Source: Manihot esculenta (lineage: Eukaryota; Streptophyta; Magnoliopsida; Malpighiales; Euphorbiaceae). Taken from it: a stretch of 64,000 bases of DNA. The notes beneath the pieces are model-generated. The model worked only from the letters and a program-made list of their open reading frames with translations, searched no databases and was not told the DNA's origin. Below are positions 31,504 through 43,500 of this stretch, piece after piece (positions within the stretch are counted from its first letter, which is position 1; each line of letters begins with the position of its first letter). The stretch is taken from contig NC_035176.2 of the NCBI RefSeq assembly GCF_001659605.2, positions 26,344,716 to 26,408,715 of the forward strand, written 5' to 3'. The position numbers were made by a program, and so were the translations under genes.

Positions 31504-34401
31504 TTAAAAGAGATGAGGGTACTGCTGGAGCATAGACTCCCGTGTCTCCCAAGTGCACTCTTCCATATTGTGGTGGTTCCATAGGACTTTCACCATCGGG
31601 ATTTCCTTGTTTCTCAGCTTTCTGATCTGGGTGTCAATGATCCGCACTGGCTGTTCAACATAGGTGAGATCCTCTTGGACCTCTACATCAGGCTCACTAA
31701 GAACCTTGCTCAGATCTGACACAAACTTCCTCAACATTGAAACATGGAAAACCGGATGGATTCTTTCCATTGAAGTAGGTAAATCCAGCTTGTACGACAC
31801 ATTCCCAATCTTTTGCAAGATTTCAAAGGGTCTGATGTATCGTTGGGCTAGTTTACCTTTCTTCCCGAAGCGAACCACTCCTTTCATTGGAGACACCTTG
31901 AGCAATACCAGATCCCCCTTCTGAAACTCGACCTGTCTTCTGCGGATGTCTGCATAACTCTTCTGTCTGCTTGCAGCAGTCTTGATCCTTTCTCTGATTA
32001 TGGGTACTACCCTGCTGGTAATCTCTACTAGCTCAGGCCCTGCCAAGGCCTTTTCCCCGACTTCTTCCCAGCAAACAGGTGATCTGCACTTCCTCCCATA
32101 CAAAGCTTCATATGGAGCCATCCCGATGCTAGCATGATGGCTGTTATTGTAGACAAACTCCACCAAAGGTAGATGCTGCCTCCAAGAACCGCTAAAGTCC
32201 AGCACACACATCCTGAGCATATCCTCTATGGTCTGGATGGTCCTTTCTAACTGTCCGTCTGTCTGTGGATGGAAAGCAGTGCTAAAATCCAACCTGGTAC
32301 CCATGACATTCTGCAGACTCCGCCAAAATCTGGAGGTGAACTGGGGCCCTCTATCTGACACTATCGAAACAGGAACCCCATGCAGCCTGACGATCTCATC
32401 AACATACACCTGCGCCAACTTGTCCACAGAATAGCCGCTCCTGACAGGGATGAAGTGAGCAGATTTGGTGAGTCTGTCCACAATCACCCATATGGAGTCC
32501 AATTTGTTGGACGCCGCCGGTAACCCCACTACGAAGTCCATAGCTATATTTTCCCATTTCCATTCTGGAATAGGTAGCGGGTTAAGCATTCCAGCCGGCT
32601 TCTGATGTTCCAGCTTCACCCTCTGACACACTTCGCAGGCTGACACAAACTGTGCCACTTCTTTCTTCATAGCTGGCCACCAATAAACCTTATTTAGATC
32701 TTGATACATCTTGGTGGCTCCGGGGTGAATGCTGTATCTTGCATTATGAGCTTCTCTCATAATGTCTCCTTTTAGCCCTATGTCATCTGGTACACATAGT
32801 CTGCTCCCATAGCAGAGGATCCCCTTGCTGTCGAATCTGAACTCACTATCATTGCCTGACTGAACAGTCCTGGCAATCTTCACTAACTCTGGGTCCTCAT
32901 GTTGTTTCTGAGCCACCTGCTCCAGAAACACGGGTGCCACTCTCATCTGGGCCACCAAGGCACCTGTACCAAACAACTCCATCTGTAGACCTTCCTCAAT
33001 GAGCTTGTAAAACTCCTTCACCACTGGCCTCCTCTCTGCCGATATGTGGGATAAACTGCCGAGTGATTTCCGGCTTAAGGCGTCTGCCACAACGTTCGCC
33101 TTACCCGGATGGTACTGAATCTTGCAATCATAGTCACTCAGCAGCTCCACCCATCTTCTCTGTCTCAAGTTCAAATCTCTTTGACTCAAGATGTACTGTA
33201 GGCTCTTATGATCCGTGAAGATCTCACATTTAACCCCATAGAGGTAGTGCCTCCACATCTTGAGTGCAAAGATTACTGCTGCCATCTCCAGGTCATGTGT
33301 GGGGTAATTCAACTCATGCTTCTTCAGCTGCCTAGAAGCATAAGCAATCACCCTCTCATTCTGCATTAGTACACAACCCAGTCCCACACGGGATGCATCA
33401 CAAAAGACTGTAAAGTCTTCATCACTAGATGGCAGAGCTAACATTGGTGCTGAAGTCAACCTCTTCTTAAGCTCTTCGAAACTCTCTTCGCACTGGTCGG
33501 TCCACACAAACTTCTGATTCTTCCTAGTTAGTCTGGTCAGAGGGGCTGCTATTTTCGAGAAGTCCTGAACGAACCTCCTGTAGTAACCTGCCAAACCCAA
33601 GAAACTCCTGATCTCTGTCACTGAAGTGGGTCTAGGCCAGTTAGCCACAGTTTCTGTCTTCTTGGGGTCCACCTCTATCCCGTTCTCTGACACTACATGC
33701 CCCAAGAACGAAATGCTCCTCAGCCAGAACTCACACTTAGAGAACTTGGCATACAAGCCATGTTCCCTCAAGGTCTGCAGAACCAACCTCAGATGATGGG
33801 CATGCTTCTCTGCATTCCTAGAATACACTAAGATATCATCTATGAAGACAATAACAAAGTGATCCAGGTATTGGCTAAACACTCTGTTCATGAGATCCAT
33901 GAATGCTACAGGGGCGTTGGTTAACCCGAACGGCATTACAAGGAACTCAAAATGCCCATATCTGGTCCTGAAAGCTGTCTTTGGCACGTCTTCTTCTCTT
34001 ATCCTCAGCTGATGGTACCCAGATCTCAGATCTATTTTTGAGAAACAACCCGCTCCGGCTAGCTGGTCAAATAGATCATCGATCCTTGGCAGAGGGTACC
34101 TATTCTTGGTAGTGACTTTGTTCAACTGCCTGTAGTCGATACAAAGTCTAAGGGATCCATCCTTCTTCCTCACAAACAAGACCGGAGCACCCCAAGGTGA
34201 GGTACTCTGTCGGATGAAGCCCTTTTCTACCAGCTCTTGCAATTGCTCTTTCAACTCCTTCAACTCGGCTGGGGCCATCCTGTAGGGAGGGATAGAGATC
34301 GGTCTAGTTCCAGGCATCAACTCTATCTCGAACTCTATCTCCCTAGCAGGTGGTAAACCTGGAAGCTCGTCTGGAAAAACATCCTGAAAATTCTCTGACA
34401 A
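31504..34401 (-). CDS. Chromovirus pol: RT, RNase H, integrase, chromodomain
   Basis: This is a 965-residue open frame. RT has D124 in SKIDL and the YxDD-box variant FIDD (D188, D189). RNase H has D335, E372, D397 and D440. The integrase zinc motif is H552, H559, C589, C592, and the DDE triad is D622, D683, E719 with the expected 35-residue gap. The GPY/F-type region and a C-terminal chromodomain (about 905-965, with WETRESML) follow. Reverse transcription and integration functions look intact in sequence. The frame is not joined to the upstream protease frame: a single extra base near 34384 shifts it, and the ATG assigned at 34401 lies inside what relatives translate as one polyprotein. Expression of this half is therefore doubtful. 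Confidence 0.9.
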   Translation of the reverse strand: MSENFQDVFPDELPGLPPAREIEFEIELMPGTRPISIPPYRMAPAELKELKEQLQELVEKGFIRQSTSPWGAPVLFVRKKDGSLRLCIDYRQLNKVTTKNRYPLPRIDDLFDQLAGAGCFSKIDLRSGYHQLRIREEDVPKTAFRTRYGHFEFLVMPFGLTNAPVAFMDLMNRVFSQYLDHFVIVFIDDILVYSRNAEKHAHHLRLVLQTLREHGLYAKFSKCEFWLRSISFLGHVVSENGIEVDPKKTETVANWPRPTSVTEIRSFLGLAGYYRRFVQDFSKIAAPLTRLTRKNQKFVWTDQCEESFEELKKRLTSAPMLALPSSDEDFTVFCDASRVGLGCVLMQNERVIAYASRQLKKHELNYPTHDLEMAAVIFALKMWRHYLYGVKCEIFTDHKSLQYILSQRDLNLRQRRWVELLSDYDCKIQYHPGKANVVADALSRKSLGSLSHISAERRPVVKEFYKLIEEGLQMELFGTGALVAQMRVAPVFLEQVAQKQHEDPELVKIARTVQSGNDSEFRFDSKGILCYGSRLCVPDDIGLKGDIMREAHNARYSIHPGATKMYQDLNKVYWWPAMKKEVAQFVSACEVCQRVKLEHQKPAGMLNPLPIPEWKWENIAMDFVVGLPAASNKLDSIWVIVDRLTKSAHFIPVRSGYSVDKLAQVYVDEIVRLHGVPVSIVSDRGPQFTSRFWRSLQNVMGTRLDFSTAFHPQTDGQLERTIQTIEDMLRMCVLDFSGSWRQHLPLVEFVYNNSHHASIGMAPYEALYGRKCRSPVCWEEVGEKALAGPELVEITSRVVPIIRERIKTAASRQKSYADIRRRQVEFQKGDLVLLKVSPMKGVVRFGKKGKLAQRYIRPFEILQKIGNVSYKLDLPTSMERIHPVFHVSMLRKFVSDLSKVLSEPDVEVQEDLTYVEQPVRIIDTQIRKLRNKEIPMVKVLWNHHNMEECTWETRESMLQQYPHLF

Positions 34402-35116
34402 CTGGCACCGAGGCTGGCTCCCTGACCTGACTGTCTAGCTCTCTCACATGAGCCAAATACCCCTGACATCCCTTCCTAAGCAACCTACGAGCCTGAAGAG
34501 CTGATATCAGACCTCTAGGTGTGCCCCTCTTGTCTCCTCTGAAGACGACCTCTGACCCGTTCTGATCTCTGAACTTGACTACCTTGTCTCTGCAGTCCAA
34601 GGTAGCACCATGGGTAGATAGCCAATCCATCCCTAGAATGACGTCAAAGTCTGTCAAATCTAGAACCACAAGGTCGGCAGAGAGGCATCTTCCCTCAACA
34701 AAAACTGGACTGAACTGGCAGACTGACACTGCCACTGACGGGTCACACTTGGGTCCACTGACCCATAGGGGACACTCTAACCCAGAGACTATCAGACCCA
34801 ACCTCTCGACGGCTCTCGGAGCAATAAATGAATGAGATGCACCCGGGTCCATTAATGCATACACATCAGAACACCCAATGACGAGATTACCTGACACCAC
34901 GGTGTTGGATGTGTTAGCCTCCTGCTGAGTCATGGTGAAGATCCTGGCTGGAGCTGATGGACCTTCACCTCGGGAACCAGAAGAAGAGGCTGCCCCTCTC
35001 CCTCTACCTCTGCCACTGCCCTGAGTTGTGGCTGGAGCTGCTGGCTGTGCCACACTACCAGAAGCTATCTGCTGGGGCTGGCCCATAAAAGGTGCTCTAA
35101 GACACTCCCGAGCCAT
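34343..35116 (-). pseudogene. Protease segment of the gag-pol polyprotein
   Basis: This frame continues the gag frame after its TGA. It starts within the second zinc knuckle (CFRCGQEGYMAREC, where Y replaces the usual His), passes a low-complexity linker, and contains the aspartic protease motif MDPGASHSF with the later ILGMDWL block. It ends out of frame with RT because of a one-base insertion near 34384. It is cut off from gag by the stop codon and from RT by the shift, so it is scored as broken, although the domain itself looks sound. Confidence 0.8.
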
Positions 35117-35158
35117 GTATCCCTCCTGTCCACATCTGAAACATGTATTAGTCCCAGC

Positions 35159-36484
35159 TCAACACACTCCCCTGTGCGGCCTTCCACATCTCTGGCATTC
35201 TGTACCATCTGAGCCTGAGCTCGAGCCACCGCCAAATCCCAGACCGGATTTCAACTTATTCCAAAACTTATTCTTTTTCGGCTTCTTGGTGGTGTTATCC
35301 CACCTCTTCTTACTTGAGCTCTGAGAAGAGAGACCTGGCCCTCCTCTGCCTGGGGTCTTAACCCCTGAAGACTGGGTCACTGACTGCTTCACTGACCCCT
35401 CAACTATAGCACTCGCCTCCATCCTTCGAGCCATATCCACCACAGTGTGGAAACTTTCCCTCTCCACTGACTGAATCAACGAGGAGTACCTAGAATGCAG
35501 CTTCATAACATATCTCTTGGCTTTCTTCGTATCTGTATCTAGAGCTTTCCCTGAAAAAGGCAATAGCTCCAAGAATTTATCTGTGAACTCCTCTACACTC
35601 ATGTGCTCTGTCTGCCTCAATTGCTCAAACTCAATCATCTTCAGTTCTCTAGAACTGTCTGGAAAAGCCCATCCAGCGAACTCGTTCGCAAATTCCTCCA
35701 ATGTCATGCCGTCTAGTCTCGAGTCCACATAACACTTGAACCATTCCCGTGCCTTCTTGCACTTTAAAGTGAACCCTGCCATCTGAATGGCCCTGCTGTC
35801 ATTTGCCCCTAGCTCATCAGTTATTGTCTTCACTACTCTCAGGTACTCAAAGGGGTCATCCCCTGACTTGTATTTGGGAGCATCCAGCTTAAGGTAATCT
35901 GTCATCTTTACCTTGCTCCCATCGGCTGAGCTAGGTCTAGGAGGTTGAGTAACTGGGGCTGCTGGTTCTGTGGGTGGTGGAGGTGGGGGTGCAGCATTCC
36001 CCGAGGTGGGGTTTGCCGGGTTAGGATAGAAGGGTGAGGGTGGATAAGCTGGGTATTGTGTATAAGGTGGATAGAAAGGTGGATAAGGCATGTAGGTAGG
36101 GTAGGGGTTAAAGCTGGAGTAATCCGATGTGCCTCCCATCGGATACCCTGAACCATGTGGGAAGGGTGGATAATGGGGTGGAAAACCATACCCCGAGGCC
36201 TGAACGCCTCCCTGAGACTCCCCTGTCCCTTCTTCCTCCATGCTCACATTCAGGTTCCCATCCCTCCTCTGATCCTCTTCCATAACCTCCCTCACATCTG
36301 AAGAACTTCCTCCTCTATCAGTCCCCCTTCTGCTAGCATCAAAAGACCTTCTAGGGTCCCTTGACACTCTTTCTCTGTTTGCTCTACAAGACATTGCCCT
36401 AGGCAATGTAGGAGGACGGGCGCTCGTGCCCTCATCCTCAGGTGGTACTCCAGTCAATCTTGCCGATCGACGGGTTCCCCTCAT
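35159..36484 (-). pseudogene. gag of element B, ended early by TGA
   Basis: The most likely start is the ATG at 36484 (MRGTRRSARL), since the homologous start in element C follows a matching acceptor-like TTTCAG. Order: a basic N-terminus, a Pro/Tyr-rich segment (YPPFYPPYTQYP), a capsid-like retrotransposon Gag domain (KLDAPKYKSGDDPFEYL through YSSLIQSVERESF), a Lys-rich segment (KKNKFWNKL) and a first zinc knuckle CQRCGRPHRGVC. TGA at 35159-35161 then stops translation. At this place the non-autonomous element has an arginine codon CGT, so a C-to-T change at a CpG is the simplest origin. The truncated Gag keeps its capsid part and one knuckle. Confidence 0.85.
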
Positions 36485-36740
36485 CCTGATTTCTGAAAAA
36501 CAGTACACATAACAAGCAAACATTAGCATCACATGGTTCATGTGGAAACACATGAACCCGCATCACATATACATCATTCATATCATAGCATCAATGCACA
36601 TGCATACAATCATGGCATTTCACATCATCAAACAAGACAGGACTCAACATCCTATCCTAGTGGACATGATCTTCCTATTGTGCTTGACCTTCTAGAACAT
36701 CTATGAGCCCGACACTCTAGGTCCGATCCTATGAACCTAG

Positions 36741-36753
36741 GGCTCTGATACCA
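36741..36753 (-). other. Primer-binding site of element B
   Basis: The minus strand reads TGGTATCAGAGCC, three bases inside the 5' LTR edge. It is complementary to initiator tRNA-Met. Confidence 0.9.
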
Positions 36754-36756
36754 TTC

Positions 36757-39059
36757 TGTAACGACCCGAAAATCGGACCGCTACCGGCGCTAGGATCCAG
36801 ATCGGCTTAAGGCCGCCGAGACCCGTAGCAAGCCTGACATGCAACCTGAAAACCTGTTTAATCCCATACATGATCAACAACATACATAAAAATTTAAAAC
36901 TTTTCTTTCATACATCCAACTCAACCTGAGCATACACTGAACATAGTCATAATCATGACCCCTCTGTGGGATCTCATCAATACCCCAATGGGCGCTATAA
37001 CATGAGATGAGTTGGCTTACATGAACATCATGAAACCTCTAAGATCATGTATTAAAAGGGATACTTTATACATGAAGTCAAGCACAATTCTAAACCTCAA
37101 TATCATACATGACTAAAACTGTACTTTTACATAACATTAATACATTTATCATGTCCACACTATCTATTACATACACGCAACTTCATTACTCTTGCTGACC
37201 TCCTGGTCTACCCTGTACCTGCAAACCTGGGGAATTTGGGAGAGGGGTGAGCTACTAGAGCCCAGTGAGCAGAATAATAAAACACTTAAAATACATGATA
37301 ACATGGAATGCATCACATCACAGCTAATCACAACAAGGATGAACTTGTCACCAATAGCCCTCTACATGGTCCAACTGTGCCAGAACGTAGAATGGGTCCT
37401 GGTCTTTCCCTTACATATCATAACATAACAGTGTCCAACTGTGCCAGAACGTAGAATGGGTCCTGGTCTTTCCCTTACATAGTGCCAGCGAACGTAGAAT
37501 GGGTCCCACTGGTCTTACATTCCATACCGTACATATCACATCGTCATATCATAGATCGAGGGCTATGGATCATTCAACATTCATCCACATCAACATCAAA
37601 ATGCGCAATGCAACATATTCGTGAATTCTAATGCAAGCAACCTAATTCATCACATGGCATTCATGATGCATGAACATGCTCAAAACTTTACAATTGAATT
37701 ACTTTAAACGTAACGGTTTATTCCACTCACCTCTGGGTAGCTCTGACCAGACACTGGGGCAACAGACTCACTGCTGGGGTCCTCGGTTCCTCGGGTCCGA
37801 ACCTACACAGGTGGACTCAAATGAGGGACCAAACAACATGAACATAACTCTAAACTACTCCCCAAAAACCCCCTAAACATCATGGAACAATCATAGAAAA
37901 ACATGCAAGAAAGGGCTGGATAGGCACTTTCGGCGGCAGGTTCGGCGGCCGAAAGTCCCTCCAGAGCCGAAAGTCAGGCAGGTTCGGCGGCACCTTCGGC
38001 GGCTGAAACTCCCAGATAGAGGCGAAACTCATGCATGTTCGGCGGCACTTTCGGCGGCCGAAACTCCCAGACAGAGACGAAAGTCTCCTTTCGGGGGCAA
38101 GCTTCGGCAGCCGAAGGCTGCCTCCACAAGCATGTTCGGCGGCCGAAAGTTCCTTCGGCTGCCGAACCTGGTTTCTCCCTTAGTGGCAGAAACTCAGCTC
38201 TTCTATGCACATTTGCCTCCAAAACTATCCAATCATGCATAAACCTATTCTACAACATTCCCAATCATACACAAGCAAACATACAAGTTCCTAGGGGCAT
38301 CAAACCATCAAAAACTCCAACTACAACACATCCAAACTCACATTGTTCAAAAACACAACATAACTCAAAAAAACCTAGCTATGAGCTAAACATGCATTCT
38401 ACCCCATAGATCTTGCATAAAAATTACTTTAAACATGAAATGAGCTTAAGATCGGCTCTTACCTCTTGAAGATCGAGAGGGAGACGTCCTAAACTCGGAG
38501 GTGGGAGATTTTTGAGTTCATGAACCTCAAAGCTCCAAAACTTGCTTTAAACTCGAAAATCTTCAAAACAAAGCAAAAACTTGTGAAAATCTTGAAAGAT
38601 TTGAAGGAAAAGGCTCAAGATTGGTGAGGGACGGCGGAGAACTCACCTTGGCCGACAATGGGGAGAAAAGCTCGCCTGTTTTCGGCTAAGGGACCCTTTT
38701 ATAGTGGCTGGCCAGGCCACGTTCGGGGGCCGAACGTGCCTCCGCATGCATGCCATGTTCGGCGGCCGAACTTGAGGTTCGGCGGCCGAACTTGGACTTC
38801 CCTCACTTATGCCTTCGGGGGCCTAAGGCACACCCGAAATGCATACATGTTCGGCGGCCGAACTTGAGGTTCGGCAGCCGAACCTGAGTTTTCCTCCAAG
38901 GTTGTTTTCATGCAAAAACTCATTTCCTTTTTACTTAAAACCATGAAATACATTAAAACATTTTATGAAAACATGTTTCTACCCTACTAGAGGCTTTCGA
39001 CATCCGAGATTCCACCAGACGGTAGGAATTCCGATACCAGAATCTAGCCGGGTATTACA
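36757..39059 (-). repeat. 5' LTR of element B
   Basis: The LTR is 2,303 bp. On the plus strand it begins TGTAACGACCCG and ends GGGTATTACA. It is near-identical to 29069-31391 but has only one copy (38769-38788) of the 20-bp unit that is doubled at 31081-31120. The TATA box is at 38704-38694 (minus strand). The repeated CCAG/CCTGG units lie at about 37370-37520. Confidence 0.93.
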
Positions 39060-39064
39060 GTTTC

Positions 39065-40280
39065 ACTTATTTTAATTTCAAAGTTTATGATTCAATTTGT
39101 ATTAAAATAGTACTGATATGATTTTTATATCAATATTTTTAAAATTATGACTATTTGCTAACGGCGCAATATTGCAGATACTAATTTGACACAAGCTCCT
39201 TTTGTTAGAGATTAATCTCATTAAAACAAATGAAGTGCATTGCATGGAAGTGCGATCTATACAAATGAATTCTTTCTCAATGATAAATAATAGAGCAGGA
39301 GGATTTGCAAATCGAGTAATATAGAGAAATGAGTAGAGAGAGAAAGGATTATTACACATGGGAAAGAGAATTCTTAATGATGGAATAATATTTCAATCAA
39401 GGCAAACATAGAATGACTTATAAAATTTATTATTAGATTCTCGTGGAGTATCATCTCAATATACTGAGTTAGTATACTAAGCCAATCACATTATAACACG
39501 ATTTATTATGTAATTAGTTTGATGTCTATCTCACTATAGTGAAGTAATACTTCAAATATGCCAATAATTCACTATTTTTATCACTGTAATAGTGTCGGTA
39601 GGATCGTAATAGAGAAATTAAGGCATTAGAGATAACTTAATTTAGAAATTTCGAGTTTCTAAGAAATATCAAAATTTTATTTGTTTGTTTGATTATCAAC
39701 TTTATCTTGATTTTCTAAGAAGTCATATGCCTTTCTTTCTTTCTTTCTTTCTTTGATATTTGAAAAATAAGGTTTTGTTTGGTTCAAAACAAGTTATTTC
39801 TTGAGAAGTTCATTTTTCGAAAAGTATATTTATTGGAAAGTTATTTTCAAGAAATATGATATAATTTATTTAGTTGACATATTAAATTTCTGAAAAGTAA
39901 AATGGTGTTAATGGAAAGTGACAATAAATATGATATAAATGATCTGCAATGCTAAATATTCATTAATAATTATGATCAACCAAACAAGACTCATTTTCAC
40001 ACTTCTCAGAAATTTTTACTTTTCTACCTAACTTTCCTAAACAAACAAGTCTTAAGTTACTTCTCTCTATTCAATTAAGTCATGGTAAAGTTCACTTTTC
40101 AGTAATCTGTTCAAATTAAACTAGCCTAATTATTGGAGGCAGGTCGGGTGTTTATGTTACAAAATTGAAGTGCGAGCGGTTTAGGTTACAATTTGAAGTT
40201 TAAAAAAGGTACCGTCTCCATGCTAACGGAATAAGAAAAGTATCTGGCTTTTTCGTAATTTCGTTCAAACATACGAACAT
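39065..40280. other. Intergenic DNA upstream of the SWIM gene
   Basis: A/T-rich sequence with a (CTTT)n microsatellite at 39731-39754. I see no gene and no convincing TATA box before the first predicted exon near 40290. Confidence 0.6.
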
Positions 40281-40289
40281 TTTGGTCAT

Positions 40290-40365
40290 TCGAAATTCCA
40301 GCGATCGGAGTGTGCACAAATTTCAGTTGCAGAGAAAAAGGGCGACAGCGAGAGACTGCTCCGAG
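40290..40365 (+). other. Predicted 5' UTR exon of the SWIM gene
   Basis: A GC-richer stretch ends in CTCCGAG|GTAATC (donor at 40366). The acceptor TTTGGTAG lies at 40542, followed by the exon carrying the first start codon. The transcription start is not determined. Confidence 0.4.
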
Positions 40366-40573
40366 GTAATCCGCTTTTTTCAATTCTCTTTTACCCTTGA
40401 ACTTCCGCTTACTTCCTCAGATAGTTTTCTTTCCTTTTTAAGAATGTCAAATTTCATTTTTCATTTTATTTTCATCTTGATGTCAATTCCTTTCTCTTTT
40501 TCTTGTTGATTTTTAATTTATTTTATCTAATCGATTTGGTAGGGCGATAAGGTTTTTGTTTTTTGCTTCAACC

Positions 40574-43500
40574 ATGAAAGGAAGCATGAAGGGCCATGAA
40601 GCCAAGGTGAATTTTTTTTTTTTGGTTAAGAGTTTTGGAAAATAATACCTTCTATCATTTTCTTAGCAGTATATCGTGGTTCTTGATTTTGAAATTGCTT
40701 GAAATACAAGGAAATTACAAATTGGTTGCTCGCAGTTTTAGTAGTTTTGCATTCAGTGATGTAATTATACTCAAATTTTGAATCAAACGGCGGTAGGATC
40801 AAGCTGGAGATTAATTGAATGGGGATATAGGGCCAGATATACCTGCAGTAGATTATCCAATTTTAGAACATTCACAGGAATTGAGAGCTCTTTCGTATTG
40901 CATTGGCTTTATATTATCATTATTTTCTTTTTCGTATGGGATTGCTGACGCTTCCTGTTTGTAACTGGTTCCTTTTTATTTTTGCGCTTGTATTGTTAAA
41001 ATTATTGTGAACTTGACATTATTGGCTATGGGTCTTTTTTTCTTTTTTTGATATTTCTATGTCATCGGTTAACATATTCGATTGTTCTTTCTATCCTTTG
41101 TTCTTTATGTTTATATGCTTATCGCTTTAGTAGCAACTTCACTTGGTTTCTCTACAATGCTGCTCAAACTTTTGTTTTATGTACAATATAAAATATGAGT
41201 ATTAGTTGTACCAAGTTCTTTTAATTTTGGAAGACTCAGTGTTATGCTTTATTCTGGTAATAAACTTGCAATTAGTATGGAAAATAAATGGAATGATGCT
41301 AACCTTGAGTACTTTTCTCCGATTATTTTTTTTGGTTATAACCTAAAAGCTCTGAACTATATGCACTTTTATTTCGGATATTTTATTAGGATTGCAATGA
41401 AAATAATTTGTTTTACAAATACTACTTGTGAATGCAAAAAAAAAAAAAAAAAGAATTACTCTATACGTCTTTCTTTTGATTTAATTAAATTATCATGTTG
41501 TTGAGTTGTTCTATTTTTCATTTTAAATTGCAGATGCCAAGAATGGAGGATATTCTTAATCTTCCAGTGCAAGATCCACCTTCTGCAGAGTTTTCTGCAA
41601 CCCATATAAAGTGGGTGAAAATAGAAGGTGGTCGTCAAGGTGGTGATGATATTGCTCTTATACCTTTTGCTAGAGTGGATGATTTTGTAAAAGGAGAATC
41701 TTCAAATGCAGAATGCCCTGCCAGTTTCCGCATTGAGTCAAGGAGGAAGAGATCTGAAGGGAGCATCAGCAAACCAAGAGTTGATGGCTATCTTGAATAT
41801 ACATTGTAGGTGTCAAACTCTTTTCTGGTGCTTGGATGGCAATATCTTCTTTTTTTAGTTCTATGCCAAAATCATTGTAAAAATGGTACTGCATCTCTTC
41901 CAAGAGCTCCTTGGAATCATGAAGGCAAAAAGAATGCAGAATGAATATGATTTCTCTTTCAAGCTCAGCGTTGTTTAATTATTGTGCTTGAATGAAAGAG
42001 ATAACATTCAAGAAGGGAACTTTTATTTTTAGCTTATCAATTTTAAGTTCTCTTACTGTTAAAATATGTGCCCTTAGTAACCCTTTTAGTTTTGTCCAAG
42101 TAATATCCAAGTTATCATGGTCATTTTTCAGATATTGGTGTTCATATGGTCCTGAAGACTACCGAGATAGTGAGTCTGGTATAGGGGATGTCTCTAACAT
42201 CAGACCCGCAACTGGGAAGGGGAGCAGGCCTGGAAGACGCCATATGATGAGAGGTTGCCTTTGCCATTTTACTGTAAAACGCTTATACACCCGTCCCTTC
42301 CTGGCTCTTATCATATATAATCAAAGAAAACATGTGGATAAAACAGGGGCTCCTTGCCATGGGATACTTGATCTGGATGCCGTGGGGACAAGAGCTATGT
42401 ATGCACCAAGGATTTCAGAAGAATTGCGCCAGAAAGTAATGTTTATGCTTTATGTTGGAATATCTTTGGACAATATAGTACAACATCATGCTGAAGTGGT
42501 GCAGGGGCATGGTGGCCCACACAACCGTGATGATTTTCTCACTCGGAATGATGTTCGGAACATGGAAAGGGTTGTTCGTAATTCTTCACACAAATTGCAT
42601 GCAAATGATGATTGCAGTGTAAAAATGTGGGTGCAGCGCCATCAGAAGTATGTCTTTTTCCACCAAGATGATTCTAATGCCGATCCATTTATTCTGGGTA
42701 TACAAACAGATTGGCAGTTGCAGCAAATGCTTCGTTATGGGAATGGTGGTTCTGTAGCTTCTCATTCAACATTTGGTTTGAAGAAACTTAAGGTAATGAG
42801 CTTTCTCAATTGTTAGCTTAATATTAGGCTCAGGATTCCGAAATCATTGTTATTATCAACTACAGCTTAGGTTTTGAAAACCATGACTCCATGAGTAGGA
42901 TGTGGGGAAAATTTTATGCAAAGAAGTTGTTATACTGTTAGTCTTTTGCTGAAAATTGGAGAGAGTTGTTCCATTTTTTTCTCCAAAATAGTACAAAATA
43001 TTTTGGGGGTTTGATTGCTTTCAGAAACATATCTATATGCTTTATGCATTTGGGAGCTCTTGAACTTGCATGGTGAGTTGTGATAGCATCAACTTCTGGA
43101 AGTTGTACACTAACCATCTTCAACTCAAAGATTCTGAATATTTAATTAGTAGGTGGTGTCACATCAGTTTCTATAATTTTATGCTTTGTAACTTCCAAAT
43201 TCTTTCCAACTTTATGGATACGGTCATATGGTTGATGAGACGTCTGGCTAGAAACTATTGTGGCAAAATGATAAGTTGGAATGTATTATAGTATATTATG
43301 TTACATAAAAGCTAGCTTGTGTTTATCAGTTCATGCTTCTGGTTCTGATTTAGTAATCTCCCCACCCTTTTACAGTATCCCGTGTGTACTTTACTTGTTT
43401 TTGACTCATCTCAAAATGCAATTCCGGTTGCTTGGGTAATTACCTCCTCATTGGTTAGCCAAGATATCCACAAATGGTTTGGTTCTCTAGCTGAAAAAAT

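Larger units (their letters stand above)
29069..39059 (-). mobile_element. Near-complete Ty3/gypsy chromovirus (element B)
   Basis: This 9,991-bp insertion is flanked by GTTTC (29064-29068 and 39060-39064). Reading on the minus strand the order is 5' LTR (39059-36757), PBS, gag, protease, RT, RNase H, integrase, chromodomain, PPT and 3' LTR (31391-29069). The long LTRs, the initiator-Met PBS and the C-terminal chromodomain suggest the Tekay/Del clade. By eye the LTRs differ at under 1% of sites plus one 20-bp unit, so insertion was recent. Coding capacity is lost through one in-frame TGA and one single-base frameshift. The outermost base pair of the left LTR is TA instead of TG. Confidence 0.95.

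Noticed and set aside
31504..34401. ATG at 34401 as a genuine separate pol start
   Set aside because: The residues after it align with the continuous linker between protease and RT in related copies. The separate frame is better explained by the one-base insertion near 34384.
41992..42131. N-terminal extension MKEITFKKGTFIF... before the SWIM exon at 42132
   Set aside because: The extension lies in the intron between 41805 and 42132. Joining TT|A across the GT-AG pair gives the conserved LYWCSYG.
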